64,000 nucleotides of DNA, taken from assembly GCF_014644415.1 (NCBI RefSeq), contig NZ_BMKQ01000001.1, forward strand, positions 62,001-126,000. The letters run 5' to 3'. The stretch is from Marmoricola endophyticus. GTDB lineage: Bacteria > Actinomycetota > Actinomycetes > Propionibacteriales > Nocardioidaceae. Numbering within the stretch: the first letter of the stretch is position 1; every line of letters begins with the position of its first letter. The notes under the pieces were generated by a model. It saw only the letters and a program-made list of their open reading frames with translations, searched no databases and had not been told where the DNA came from. Below are positions 44,398 through 53,255 of the stretch, one piece after another. Both the position numbers and the translations under genes were made by a program.

Positions 44398-44485
44398 CGT
44401 CTGGTGCCTTCCGACTCGGTGAGGGGGTCGCGGTACGACGGCGGCCCAGAGCGCCGGGGTACGCGCCCGGGCATTCTCACACGAC

Positions 44486-46030
44486 TCACGCGGACGGGAG
44501 GCGAACGCTCAGCCGCGTGCCGGGACCGCTGTCGCGGGCCCCGACGTCCAGCACGGCGCCCACGCGCTCCGCCCGCTCGCGCATGATCCGCAGGCCCTGG
44601 GAGTCCTCGCGCGGCGGCTGCATCCCGGCTCCGTCGTCGACGACCTCGATCTCCACCCGCGGCGGTCGCACGGTGCAGCTGACCCAGAGGTTGCGGCCCT
44701 CGGAGTGCTTGCGGGCGTTGTTCATCGCCTCCTGGGCGATCCGCAGCAGCTCGGCCTCCAGCTCGGGCCGCAGCCGGGTGGCGCCCTCGTCGAGGCGTAC
44801 GTGCACGGTGAGGTCGGACCGCGAGCCGATCTGCCGGGCGTACGCCGAGACGCCCTGCCCGAGCCCCTCGCCGGCCCGCATCTCGTTGCGCAGGTCGTAG
44901 ACCGAGGCCCGCAGCTCGGCCACCACCCGGGTCACCTCGGTGCGCAGCGCCACCAGCCGGTCGTGCTGGGTCGTGCTGCGGGTCTGGGCGGCGATCGAGT
45001 CGATGACGTAGCCCAGCGACGCGATGTCCTGCGCGACACCGTCGTGCACCTCGCGGGCCAGCCGGTTGCGCTCCTCGCTGGTCGCGGTCGCGCGGACGTT
45101 GTCGAACAGCAGCGCCGCCTGCAGCTGCAGCGCCCGGTCGCGCACGGAGGCCTGGAGCCGCTCCAGCGCGGAGCTCTCGGCCTCGTGGGTGAGCTGGACG
45201 ACGAGGACGGCGACGGTGCGCTCCGGTGAGCGCACCGGGATCGCGGTGACGAGGTCGCGGGAGTGCAGCCGCTCGGTGGACCACACCTGCTCGACCAGCT
45301 CCTCGACGTCGCCGAACGCCGACGGCGCGCTGAACTCGGAGTAGCGCAGGGGGTAGACCCTGCCCTTGGCGCCGCGCGCGTAGACGACCGCCTGCTGCAC
45401 GGGCAGCGAGACGTCGGCGTCGGTCATGATCTCCTCGGCGAGGTGGACCGGGTCCAGGCCTCGGCTGAGTCGCGAGCTGAGGGCGTCGAGCTGGCTGATC
45501 AGCGAGATCGCGTTGCGGTAGTTCGTCTGGTCGTCCTCGGTACGCCGTCGCACCACGCGGCCGATCGCGATGCCGATCAACCCGACCGGGAGGGCGGCCA
45601 GGGCGACTAGGGCGAACGGCATCAGGTTGCGGCCGGCGCTGTCCAGGGTCGTGCTCCCGGAGAAGGTGTCGGTCCGCCACCAGACCAGGGCGATCGTGGC
45701 GGCCTCGGCCACCAGGGTGACGGCGGGGACCACCCACGTCGCGCGCATCCCGGCGACGAGGACGGGGACGAGGAGGTACGGCAGCGCCAGCACGCAGTCC
45801 GGTGAGGCCAGGACGACGGCGAGGCTCGCCGCCACGCCCTCGACCACGGCGAGCAGGTCCTGACGGATCCGTGTGGTCAGTGAGAGCGTCGACACGACGG
45901 CGGCCACGACGAGGATCTCCACCAGCGGACGGACGTCGTCGGAACGGCCCAGGACGACGCTGAGCATCAGGAGCACGGCGAGGACGAGGAAGCGCACGGC
46001 CGTGCCGATGCGGGCCCGAACCTCGTTCAT
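44486..46030 (-). CDS. NarL-type sensor histidine kinase
   Basis: A 514-residue membrane kinase of the HisKA_3 type. About six N-terminal hydrophobic segments, a central GAF-like region (about residues 170-300), then the phospho-accepting His in EERNRLAREVHDGVAQDIAS, AQEAMNNARKHSEG (N box) and VEIEVVDDGAGMQPP with QGLRIMRERAERVGA (G boxes). ATG 46030 is preferred to 46060. Pairs with the regulator downstream. Signal unknown. Confidence 0.9.
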   Translation of the reverse strand: MNEVRARIGTAVRFLVLAVLLMLSVVLGRSDDVRPLVEILVVAAVVSTLSLTTRIRQDLLAVVEGVAASLAVVLASPDCVLALPYLLVPVLVAGMRATWVVPAVTLVAEAATIALVWWRTDTFSGSTTLDSAGRNLMPFALVALAALPVGLIGIAIGRVVRRRTEDDQTNYRNAISLISQLDALSSRLSRGLDPVHLAEEIMTDADVSLPVQQAVVYARGAKGRVYPLRYSEFSAPSAFGDVEELVEQVWSTERLHSRDLVTAIPVRSPERTVAVLVVQLTHEAESSALERLQASVRDRALQLQAALLFDNVRATATSEERNRLAREVHDGVAQDIASLGYVIDSIAAQTRSTTQHDRLVALRTEVTRVVAELRASVYDLRNEMRAGEGLGQGVSAYARQIGSRSDLTVHVRLDEGATRLRPELEAELLRIAQEAMNNARKHSEGRNLWVSCTVRPPRVEIEVVDDGAGMQPPREDSQGLRIMRERAERVGAVLDVGARDSGPGTRLSVRLPSA

Positions 46031-46109
46031 GAGGGCTGATGATCGCAGCACCGGTGGCAAAAGGGCTACGCCGACGCGCGAGGGACGGCTGGCACGCGGT
46101 GGGATCTGC

Positions 46110-47919
46110 TCACCGGTCGTACATCCGGGAGACGTCGTCGAGCGTCTCGCGCATCAGGACCGAGCGCCGCAGCTTGAGCGACGGGGTGAGCTGGCCGCCC
46201 TCCTCGGTCCACAGGACCGGCAGGACCGCGAACCGACGGACCGCCTCGGCGCGGCTCACCGACCGGTTCGCGTCGTCGACGCCCCGCTGGAGGTCGGCAC
46301 GGAGGTCGGGGTCGTCGAGCAGGTCCTCGACCCGCTCGCCCGAGCGACCTCTCGACTCGCACCATGCGGCGAGTGCGTCGGGGTCGAGGGTGAGCAGCGC
46401 CCCGACGACCGGTCGTCCGTCGCCGACCACAAGGCACTGGTCGACCAGCGGGTGGGAGCGCAGGCGCTCCTCCAGCGCGGTGGGGGAGACGCTCTTGCCG
46501 CCGGCGGTGACGATGATCTCCTGCCGGCGACCGGTGACGCGGACGAACCCGTCCTCGTCGATCTCGCCGACCGTCGAGCGCCTCGGCCGTGCTCTCGGGG
46601 TCGTCCCAGTAGCCCGCGAACACCTGCGCGCCGCGGAACAGCAGCTCGCCGTCCTCGGAGACCCGGACCGCGGTGCCGGGCAGCGGACGTCCGACGGTCC
46701 CGATCCTCGTCGCACCGGGCGTGTTGACGGTCAGCGCGGCGGCGGACTCGGTCAGGCCGTAGCCCTCGAGCAGGTCGATGCCGACCCCTCGGTAGAAGTG
46801 CGCCAGCCGCTCGCCGAGCGGGGCGCCGCCGGAAACGGCGTAGCGGCAGGCGCCGCCGAGCCGGTCGCGCACCTGGCGGTAGACCGTGCGGTCGAAGCCG
46901 GCGTGACGCACCCGCAGGCGCAGCGGAACCCGACCCGTCGCGCCCACGTCGCTCCCGTCGCCCACAGCGCTGCGCGCCCGCGACCAGGCCATCGCGACCT
47001 CGACCGCGCGGGCGAAGCGGCGCCCGTCGCCGTCCGCGGTGGCGTCCTGCGAGGCCTGGTTGAACAGCATCTCGAAGATGCGGGGGACACCCAGCACGAA
47101 GGTGGGGGCGAAGGAGCGCAGGTCCTCGTCGAGAGCGGTGATCGAGGAGGTGTGCCCCGTGGCGACCCCCGCGCGTACGCAGGCCAGCTGCAGCACCCGT
47201 GGGAACACGTGGGCCAGCGGAAGGACCACGAGGGTCGAGGCGTCGTCGGCGGCGTACAGCGGCTCGAGGGCGTGCGTCGTGGCCTCGACCTCGAAGCGCA
47301 GGTTGCCGTGGGTGAGGGTGCAGCCCTTCGGCGCGCCGGTGGTGCCGGAGGTGTAGATCACCGTCGCGGGGTCCTCCGGACCCCGGGAGGTACGACGCGC
47401 CTCCAGCTCGTCGTCGGAGACGTCGCCGCCCAGCCGGGCGAGCAGGTCCAGTGCGCCCCCCTCGATCGCCCACACGTGGTGGAGGTCCTCGGCGCGGGCC
47501 CGGAAGGTGCCGACGTGGGCGGCGTGCGTCGCGTCCTCGACGACGAGGGCGCGCACACCGGCGTCGGTCAGCACGTGCTCGACCTGCGCCTGTGACGACG
47601 TCTCGTAGACCGGCACGCTGACCGCGCCGGCGTACCAGGCCGCGTAGTCGGCGACGACCCACTCCCACCGGGTCCGGGACCAGATCCCGACCCGGTCGCC
47701 GACCTCCACCCCGCTGGCGACCAGGCCCTTGGCCACGGCGCGCACCTGCTCGCGCAGCTCGAGCGCCGTCAGGTCGCGCCAGCCGGGCCCGTCCGGCGAC
47801 GGCGCCGGTCGACGCACCAGCACCAGCTCAGGTGTCTCCCGGACGCGCTGCTCGAGGTCGTCGCTCAGGTTGCCGCTGGCCGGGACGTCGACGTCCGAGG
47901 CGGTGGCGTACTCCCGCAC
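46110..47919 (-). pseudogene. Long-chain acyl-CoA synthetase (FadD15-like), frameshifted
   Basis: AMP-forming fatty acyl-CoA ligase. Frame 1 from GTG 47919 encodes the N-terminal domain with the P-loop VIYTSGTTGAPKGCTLTHGN, EGYGLTESAAALTVNTPGAT and LFRGAQVFAGYWDDPESTAEALDG. At about 46570/46571 the homology jumps frame: the other frame continues VGEIDEDGFVRVTGRRQEII and TAGGKSVSPTALEERLRSHP to a stop at 46110. Intact relatives have roughly W(F/L)HTGD between the parts, so about 20 nt seem deleted, taking the conserved TGD motif. Either a real pseudogene or a sequence error. Staying in frame 1 gives only an Arg-rich tail to 46066. Confidence 0.85.
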
Positions 47920-47996
47920 GCGAGCTCCCTTCCTCAGTGACGTACGCAGGTCCGCCGCGAGGCTACCGGGCCGGTGCAGCGGGATAGTGTGCGCGC

Positions 47997-48425
47997 ATGG
48001 CCGACCAGACCAGCTCCAGCATCGTCGTCGAGGCCTCGCCGACCGAGGTCATGGACGTCATCGCCGACTTCGAGGCGTACCCCGAGTGGGCGGGGATGTC
48101 CGCGGTGACGGTCCTCGAGAAGGACGGTCCCCGGGCCGACAAGGTCGCCTTCGAGCTGGACGCCGGGCCGATCAAGGACGCGTACACGCTCGTCTACGAC
48201 TGGCACGACGACACCTCGGTCTCGTGGACCCTGGTGGAGGGCAAGCTGATCACCGCGCTCGACGGGGAGTACGTCCTCAGCGCGCGGGGCGGCGCCACCG
48301 AGGTCACCTACCGGCTCGCCGTGGACATCAGCATCCCGATGATCGGCATGCTGAAGCGGCGCGCGGAGAAGGTCATCATCGACACCGCGCTCAAGGGCCT
48401 GAAGAAGCGCGTGGAGTCCCGCTGA
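47997..48425 (+). CDS. SRPBCC (START-like) family protein
   Basis: A 142-residue hydrophobic-pocket fold: MADQTSSSIVVEASPTEVMD, VIADFEAYPEWAGMSAVTVL, YDWHDDTSVSWTLVEG and a long C-terminal helix (IGMLKRRAEKVIIDTALKGL). TAGTGT lies 6 nt before the ATG. First gene of an operon with the ArsA-like ATPase, as with Rv2185c-Rv2184c in mycobacteria (recalled). Possibly a lipid- or polyketide-binding carrier. Confidence 0.9.
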   Translation: MADQTSSSIVVEASPTEVMDVIADFEAYPEWAGMSAVTVLEKDGPRADKVAFELDAGPIKDAYTLVYDWHDDTSVSWTLVEGKLITALDGEYVLSARGGATEVTYRLAVDISIPMIGMLKRRAEKVIIDTALKGLKKRVESR

Positions 48426-49726
48426 CGGCCCCGACCGCGGGCCGGGTCGGGCACACCCCCAGGGTCCTCCTGCTGACCGGCAAGGGAGGGGTCGGCAAGA
48501 CGACGGTCGCGGCCGGGACCGCCGCGCTGGCCGCACGGTCGGGTCGCCGGACCCTGGTGATGTCGACCGACGCGGCACACTCGCTGGCCGACGCGTACGG
48601 CCTGAGCGGCGCCGGCTCCGATCCCGTCGAGGTCGAGCCCGGGCTCTGGGTGCAGCAGGTCGACACCCAGCGCGAGCTCGAGCGCTCCTGGTCGGAGGTG
48701 TCGGGCTACCTGCGCGCGGTGCTCGACGCGGCCGGGGTCGACCACCTGACCGCCGAGGAGCTCACCGTCGTCCCCGGGCTGGAGGAGGTGCTGGCGCTGC
48801 TGGAGCTGCGCGCCCACGTCCGCCAGCAGCACCGGTCGGGCGGCGGGCCGTGGGACGTCGTCGTCGTCGACTGCGCGCCGACCGCGGAGACGCTGCGTCT
48901 GCTGGCGCTGCCGGAGGCGCTGCGGTGGTACCTCGACCGGGTGGGCGGTCCCGAGCGTCGGCTGCTCAAGGCGTTGCGCCCCGTCGTCGGGCGGGCCACC
49001 GGGCTGCCCGTCCCCGGCGACGAGGTGATCTCGGCGGTCGAGCGGCTCCAGGCCGACCTGCTGGAGGTACGACGGCTCCTCGTCCGGCCGGAGTCGTCGG
49101 TACGCCTGGTGCTCACTCCCGAACGGGTCGTCCTGGCCGAGGCCCGGCGGTCGCTGACCACGCTGTCCCTGCTCGGCTACCGGGTCGACGGGGTGGTCGC
49201 CAACCGGGTCTTCCCCGCCGGCGCCGGGGCCTGGGCCGACGGGTGGCAGGCGGCACAGGCCGAGGTGCTGGCCGAGGTGCACGACTCGTTCGCCCCGCTG
49301 CCGGTGTGGACGTCGTCGTACGCCGCCGCCGAGCCGGTCGGGCCCGACGCCGTGGCGTCCGTGGCGCAGGACGCCTATGCCTCCCGCGGCACGGAGGACC
49401 CCTTCGCGGTCCCCGAGGGCCCCGGTCCCGTCCGTGTCCGTCGCCTCGGTGCGACCGGCCCCGGCGAGCGGCGAGGTGCCGAGCTGCGGGTGTCGCTGCC
49501 CTTCGTCGCCACCGGCGACGTCGACCTCGCCCGGCACGGGGAGAGCCTCGTCGTGACGGTCGGCGCCTACCGCCGGGTGCTCACCCTGCCGGCGTCGCTC
49601 GCCCGGTGGCCGGTGTCGGGTGCCACGGTCGACGACGGCGTGCTGCGGGTACGGTTCCGCGAGGCCGCCGCAGCCGCGGCGGCCGAGGACGACGTACCCG
49701 AGCAGGGGGAGGAGCAGCCGTGGTGA
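48422..49726 (+). CDS. ArsA/GET3-like ATPase
   Basis: A 434-residue deviant Walker A ATPase: VLLLTGKGGVGKTTVAAGTA, STDAAHSLADAYG, WDVVVVDCAPTAETLRLLAL and TPERVVLAEARRSLTTLSLL, with a C-terminal beta-rich domain (ELRVSLPFVATGDVDLARHG). The frame has no ATG, GTG or TTG near the family start; the best candidate is CTG 48422, which overlaps the upstream stop (CTGA). Bacterial relatives lack the GET pathway, so function is unknown; cofactor or membrane-protein handling is possible. Confidence 0.87.
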   Translation: MTAPTAGRVGHTPRVLLLTGKGGVGKTTVAAGTAALAARSGRRTLVMSTDAAHSLADAYGLSGAGSDPVEVEPGLWVQQVDTQRELERSWSEVSGYLRAVLDAAGVDHLTAEELTVVPGLEEVLALLELRAHVRQQHRSGGGPWDVVVVDCAPTAETLRLLALPEALRWYLDRVGGPERRLLKALRPVVGRATGLPVPGDEVISAVERLQADLLEVRRLLVRPESSVRLVLTPERVVLAEARRSLTTLSLLGYRVDGVVANRVFPAGAGAWADGWQAAQAEVLAEVHDSFAPLPVWTSSYAAAEPVGPDAVASVAQDAYASRGTEDPFAVPEGPGPVRVRRLGATGPGERRGAELRVSLPFVATGDVDLARHGESLVVTVGAYRRVLTLPASLARWPVSGATVDDGVLRVRFREAAAAAAAEDDVPEQGEEQPW

Positions 49727-50178
49727 ACGACGAGCCCGACGAGTCCTCCCGGCACTCCGCCGGCGAGGACGGTGGTCCGGAGGTGGGGTCCGTCGGCGAG
49801 GAGGCCGTCAAGCTCCTCGGCGCCCTGTCCCAGTGGGCGCGCGAGCAGTCGCAGGAGCAGGGAAGGGCCGCGCACGCCGTGGCCGACCACGTCGCCGACG
49901 CCGCCCGCGACGTCGACGCGCACCTCGCCACCGACTCCGCGGAGTGCCGCTGGTGCCCGGTCTGCCGGGTCGTCCACGCCGTGCGGCAGACCAGCCCGGA
50001 GGTCCGCGACCACCTGGTCTCCGCGGCCGGTTCCCTGCTGGAGGCCGCCGCCGGGCTGCTCGCCACGCACGTGCCGCAGGAGGGTCGTACCGGACCGGGA
50101 CCGCAGGACGGCGTCGAGCACATCGACCTCGGGTCCGGGTCCGAGGAGGACTGGGACGTCGAGGACGACCGGTCGTGA
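49723..50178 (+). CDS. Conserved actinobacterial protein with CxxC motif
   Basis: A 151-residue protein: acidic N-terminus, helix (EEAVKLLGALSQWAREQSQE), then ECRWCPVCRVVHAVRQTSPE with a CxxC pair, a second helix (LVSAAGSLLEAAAGLLATHV) and acidic tail. GTG 49723 overlaps the ArsA stop (GTGA) and lies 7 nt after GAGGAG. Equivalent by position to Rv2183c (recalled). No function known. Confidence 0.82.
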   Translation: MNDEPDESSRHSAGEDGGPEVGSVGEEAVKLLGALSQWAREQSQEQGRAAHAVADHVADAARDVDAHLATDSAECRWCPVCRVVHAVRQTSPEVRDHLVSAAGSLLEAAAGLLATHVPQEGRTGPGPQDGVEHIDLGSGSEEDWDVEDDRS

Positions 50179-51098
50179 GCCCGGCGGGGACGCCGGGGGA
50201 CGGCACGGGGGTGCGGGTCGGTGTCGACATCGGCGGCACCAAGATCCTCGCCGGTGTGGTCGGGTCCGAGGGCCGGGTGGTCGACAGCGAGGGTCGTGAG
50301 ACTCCGCACCGCACCGCGCCGGCCGATGTGGTGGAGGGCCTGATCGCCGACGCGGTCGCGGCGCTCCAGCACCGTCACGCCGTCGAGGCGGTGGGGATCG
50401 CGGCCGCCGGCTTCGTCGACGCGGCGGGCAGCCGGGTGATGTTCGCCCCGCACCTGTCCTGGCGCGACGAGCCGCTGCGCGACCGCCTCGGCGCGCGGCT
50501 GGGGCTGCCGGTGACGGTCGCCAACGACGCCAACGCGGCGCTGTGGGCCGAGCACGTCCACGGCCGGGCCCGTGGTGCGCGCGACGTCGTGATGGTGACG
50601 CTCGGGACCGGGATCGGCGGTGCGCTGATGATCGACGGGCGGTTGCACGTCGGGCGCAACGGGATGGCCGGCGAGTTCGGCCACATCCGGGTGGTCCCGG
50701 ACGGTCGCCCCTGCGAGTGCGGGCACACCGGGTGCTGGGAGCAGTACTGCTCCGGCAAGGCGCTGGCCCGGTTCGCCGCCGACGCCGGGTCCCCGCTGAG
50801 CGGGCCGGCGCTGACGGAGGCGGCCGAGCGTCGCGACCCGGTCGCCCGTGGCGCCTACCTCGAGGTGGGGCGCTGGCTCGGGACGGGCCTGGCCGACCTC
50901 GTCGCAGGGTTCGACCCGGAGCTGGTCCTCGTCGGCGGCGGCGTCTCTGCCGCCGGTGAGCTGCTCCTCGAGCCCGCGCGCCGGGCCCTGCACGAGGCAC
51001 TCGTGGGCAGCGGCCACCGCTCGGAGCCGGAGCTGAGCGTCGCGACGCTCGGGCCGTACGCCGGTCTGGTGGGCGCCGCGGAGCTCACCAGGCTCTGA
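50175..51098 (+). CDS. ROK-family glucokinase
   Basis: Phosphorylates glucose (or another hexose). The 307-residue protein has the ATP motif VGVDIGGTKILAGVVG, VTVANDANAALWAEHVHG, VTLGTGIGGALMIDG, GEFGHIRV and the ROK zinc motif CECGHTGCWEQYCSG. GTG 50175 overlaps the preceding stop (GTGA), so it closes the SRPBCC-ArsA operon. Sugar specificity is inferred from the motif set only. Confidence 0.9.
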   Translation: MSPAGTPGDGTGVRVGVDIGGTKILAGVVGSEGRVVDSEGRETPHRTAPADVVEGLIADAVAALQHRHAVEAVGIAAAGFVDAAGSRVMFAPHLSWRDEPLRDRLGARLGLPVTVANDANAALWAEHVHGRARGARDVVMVTLGTGIGGALMIDGRLHVGRNGMAGEFGHIRVVPDGRPCECGHTGCWEQYCSGKALARFAADAGSPLSGPALTEAAERRDPVARGAYLEVGRWLGTGLADLVAGFDPELVLVGGGVSAAGELLLEPARRALHEALVGSGHRSEPELSVATLGPYAGLVGAAELTRL

Positions 51099-51110
51099 GG
51101 CTCGGTCGCC

Positions 51111-51584
51111 TCAGACGACCGCGCCGTCGTCCCAGTCGTCGTCGTCGCCACCGCGTCGCATCGTGGCCACCAGGTAGCCGAAGCCGCCGAGGAACCACAC
51201 CAGCATCAGCAGGCTGGCCCAGGTCGGGACGACCACGTGGAGGACCACGAGGACGAGCAGCAGGACCGGCACGCCGAGGACGCCGACCCAGGCCAGCAGC
51301 CGACGGGGCTCGGGCAGCGGGGTGGGAGCCGGCACCGGAGGCTCGAAGCGCTCCTCGCCCAGGTGCCGCGCGACCCACGGGTCCAGCGGGGGCGGGTCGA
51401 AGAGCCGTGGGTCGACAGGATGCTCGGTCCGGCGGGGCGGGTCGTCCGCCTCGGCGTCGGTCGCCGGCTCGTCGTTCCCGTGCGGCTGAGCGTCCGGCTC
51501 CTCGAGCGAGGCCCGCTCGCCGTAGTTCGCCACGATGGAGCGCCACGCGGCGTCCTCGTCGGCACCGTCCTCTCGTCCGCTCAC
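51111..51584 (-). CDS. Hypothetical membrane protein
   Basis: A 157-residue protein: acidic, Pro-rich N-terminal part (WRSIVANYGERASLEEPDAQ ... DPRLFDPPPLDPWVARHLGE) and a C-terminal hydrophobic hairpin (LLAWVGVLGVPVLLLVLVVL and WASLLMLVWFLGGFGYLVAT) ending in a run of Asp. GTG 51584 is chosen over ATG 51593 because CAGGAT lies 7 nt before it. Convergent with the ROK kinase gene (12-bp gap). Function unknown. Confidence 0.75.
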   Translation of the reverse strand: MSGREDGADEDAAWRSIVANYGERASLEEPDAQPHGNDEPATDAEADDPPRRTEHPVDPRLFDPPPLDPWVARHLGEERFEPPVPAPTPLPEPRRLLAWVGVLGVPVLLLVLVVLHVVVPTWASLLMLVWFLGGFGYLVATMRRGGDDDDWDDGAVV

Positions 51585-51617
51585 GCCGACCATCCTGCCC
51601 CTCGCCGGGTGAGCCTG

Positions 51618-52379
51618 TCAGCCGGTGACCCGGCGGACGAAGTCGACGGACTCGGCGAAGACCAGCTCGGCGTCGTTGTCCAGCGTCGCGACGTGGTAGC
51701 TGTCCTCGAGGACGTGCTCCTCGACGTCGCGGGAGCTGACCCCGGCCAGGATGTCGCGCGTGGACTGCTCGTCGACGACGTGGTCCTCCCGCGAGCGCCA
51801 GACCAGCAGCGGCTGGGTCACCTCGGGCAGGGCGGCCCGGACCTGCCGCCACCCCTGCACCATCGAGTGGAGGGCCTTGAGCGGCACCCGGTCGTACGCA
51901 CTCTCGGCGACGCCCGGCTTCTTGATGTCACCGCCGAGTCCCGGCATCGAGCCGAGCACCCACTTCAGCAGCGGCACCGCCAGGAGCTGCTTGTTCTGGC
52001 TGGAGACCGCGGCGTTGACCACCATCACCCCTGCGACGTCGCGCGGGTGGCGCGCGGCCAGCAGGAGCGAGAGCCCGCCGCCCATCGAGAGCCCGCCGAC
52101 CACGACCACGTCGGTGCGTGAGCGCAGCTCGTCGTAGGCGCTGTCGAGCGCGGCGTACCACTGGTCGTAGCCGGTCCGGTTCATCTCCTGCCAGGTGGTG
52201 CCGTGCCCGGGCAGGAGGGGTACGGAGACGGCGAAGCCCTGCGCGGCGAGGTGGCGGCCCCACGGGTTCATCGACCCGGGGCTGCCGGTGAAGCCGTGGC
52301 ACAGCAGCACCCCGGTGGTACGGCCCGACGCGTCGGGTCGGCCGGGTGCGGTGAAGGGTTCCGGGTCGTGGAGCGGCAT
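51618..52379 (-). CDS. Alpha/beta hydrolase (carboxylesterase/lipase type)
   Basis: A 253-residue serine hydrolase: oxyanion region GVLLCHGFTGSPGSMNPWG, nucleophile in VVVVGGLSMGGGLSLLLAAR, Asp in WRSREDHVVDEQS and His in LEDSYHVATLDND. It resembles Est30-like carboxylesterases or monoacylglycerol lipases. The frame is open upstream, but ATG 52379 gives the family length. It is divergent from the acyltransferase gene. Substrate unknown. Confidence 0.88.
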   Translation of the reverse strand: MPLHDPEPFTAPGRPDASGRTTGVLLCHGFTGSPGSMNPWGRHLAAQGFAVSVPLLPGHGTTWQEMNRTGYDQWYAALDSAYDELRSRTDVVVVGGLSMGGGLSLLLAARHPRDVAGVMVVNAAVSSQNKQLLAVPLLKWVLGSMPGLGGDIKKPGVAESAYDRVPLKALHSMVQGWRQVRAALPEVTQPLLVWRSREDHVVDEQSTRDILAGVSSRDVEEHVLEDSYHVATLDNDAELVFAESVDFVRRVTG

Positions 52380-52517
52380 GGCGGTGGGGGTCCTCGTCGA
52401 CTCGGCGGGACACGGCGTACGAGCCGCGGCGGCAGGGTGTCGCGATGGTGTCACGGCGGTCGCTCCAGCGGCTAGGGTTCGGGTGGTCGTACGGACGAGA
52501 CGGGGTCGGAGGCATCG

Positions 52518-53255
52518 TTGTTCTACTGGTTCTTGAAGTGGGTGGCGATCGGTCCGCTGCTCCGTCTGGTGTTCCGCCCCCAGACCGAGGGCATCGAGAA
52601 CGTCCCCGACGAGGGTCCGGCACTGCTCGTCTGCAACCACCTGTCGTACGCCGACTGGCTCTTCATGCCGTTGACGCTGCCGCGGCGGGTGACCTTCGTG
52701 GCGAAGGCGGAGTACTTCACCACGCCGGGTCTCAAGGGGTGGTTCCAGCGCAAGTTCTTCGCCGGCGCCGGGCAGGTGCCGATCGACCGCTCGGGCGCCA
52801 GCGCCGCCGAGGGTGCGCTCACGTCGGCGCAGCGCGTGCTCGACAAGGGTGAGCTGTTCGGGATCTTCCCCGAGGGCACGCGCTCCCACGACGGGAAGCT
52901 CTACCGCGGGAAGACCGGCGTCGCCCGGCTCGCGCTCCTGACCGGGGTGCCGGTGATCCCGACCGCCGTGGTCGGTACCGACGTGGTCGCCCCGCCGGGC
53001 AAGAAGTTCGGCCGCGTGACGCGGCCGGTCGTGCGCTTCGGCCGGCCCCTGGACTTCTCCCGCTACGAGGGCCTGGAGAACGACCGCTACATCCTGCGGT
53101 CGGTCACCGACGAGATCATGTACGAGATCATGACCCTCTCCGGCCAGGAGTACGTCGACCTCTACGCGACGCGGGCGAAGGAGCAGGCCAAGGAGCGCGC
53201 CAAGGAGGCCAAGGACGACGAGTCCTCGGCCGCGGAGCGGTCGCGCGCGTCGTGA
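52518..53255 (+). CDS. 1-acyl-sn-glycerol-3-phosphate acyltransferase (PlsC family)
   Basis: Acylates lysophosphatidate in phospholipid synthesis. The 245-residue protein has an N-terminal hydrophobic segment (FYWFLKWVAIGPLLRLVF), the catalytic NHxxxxD in LLVCNHLSYADWLFMPL, and the substrate motif GIFPEGTRSHDGKLYRGK. The C-terminus is a charged helix (AKEQAKERAKEAKDDE). It starts with TTG at 52518, 5 nt after GGAGG. It overlaps the kinase gene by 4 nt. Confidence 0.9.
   Translation: MFYWFLKWVAIGPLLRLVFRPQTEGIENVPDEGPALLVCNHLSYADWLFMPLTLPRRVTFVAKAEYFTTPGLKGWFQRKFFAGAGQVPIDRSGASAAEGALTSAQRVLDKGELFGIFPEGTRSHDGKLYRGKTGVARLALLTGVPVIPTAVVGTDVVAPPGKKFGRVTRPVVRFGRPLDFSRYEGLENDRYILRSVTDEIMYEIMTLSGQEYVDLYATRAKEQAKERAKEAKDDESSAAERSRAS

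Noticed and set aside
46066-46570. Arg-rich C-terminal extension of the fadD frame
   Set aside because: Homology continues in the other frame; the tail is out-of-frame sequence after the deletion.
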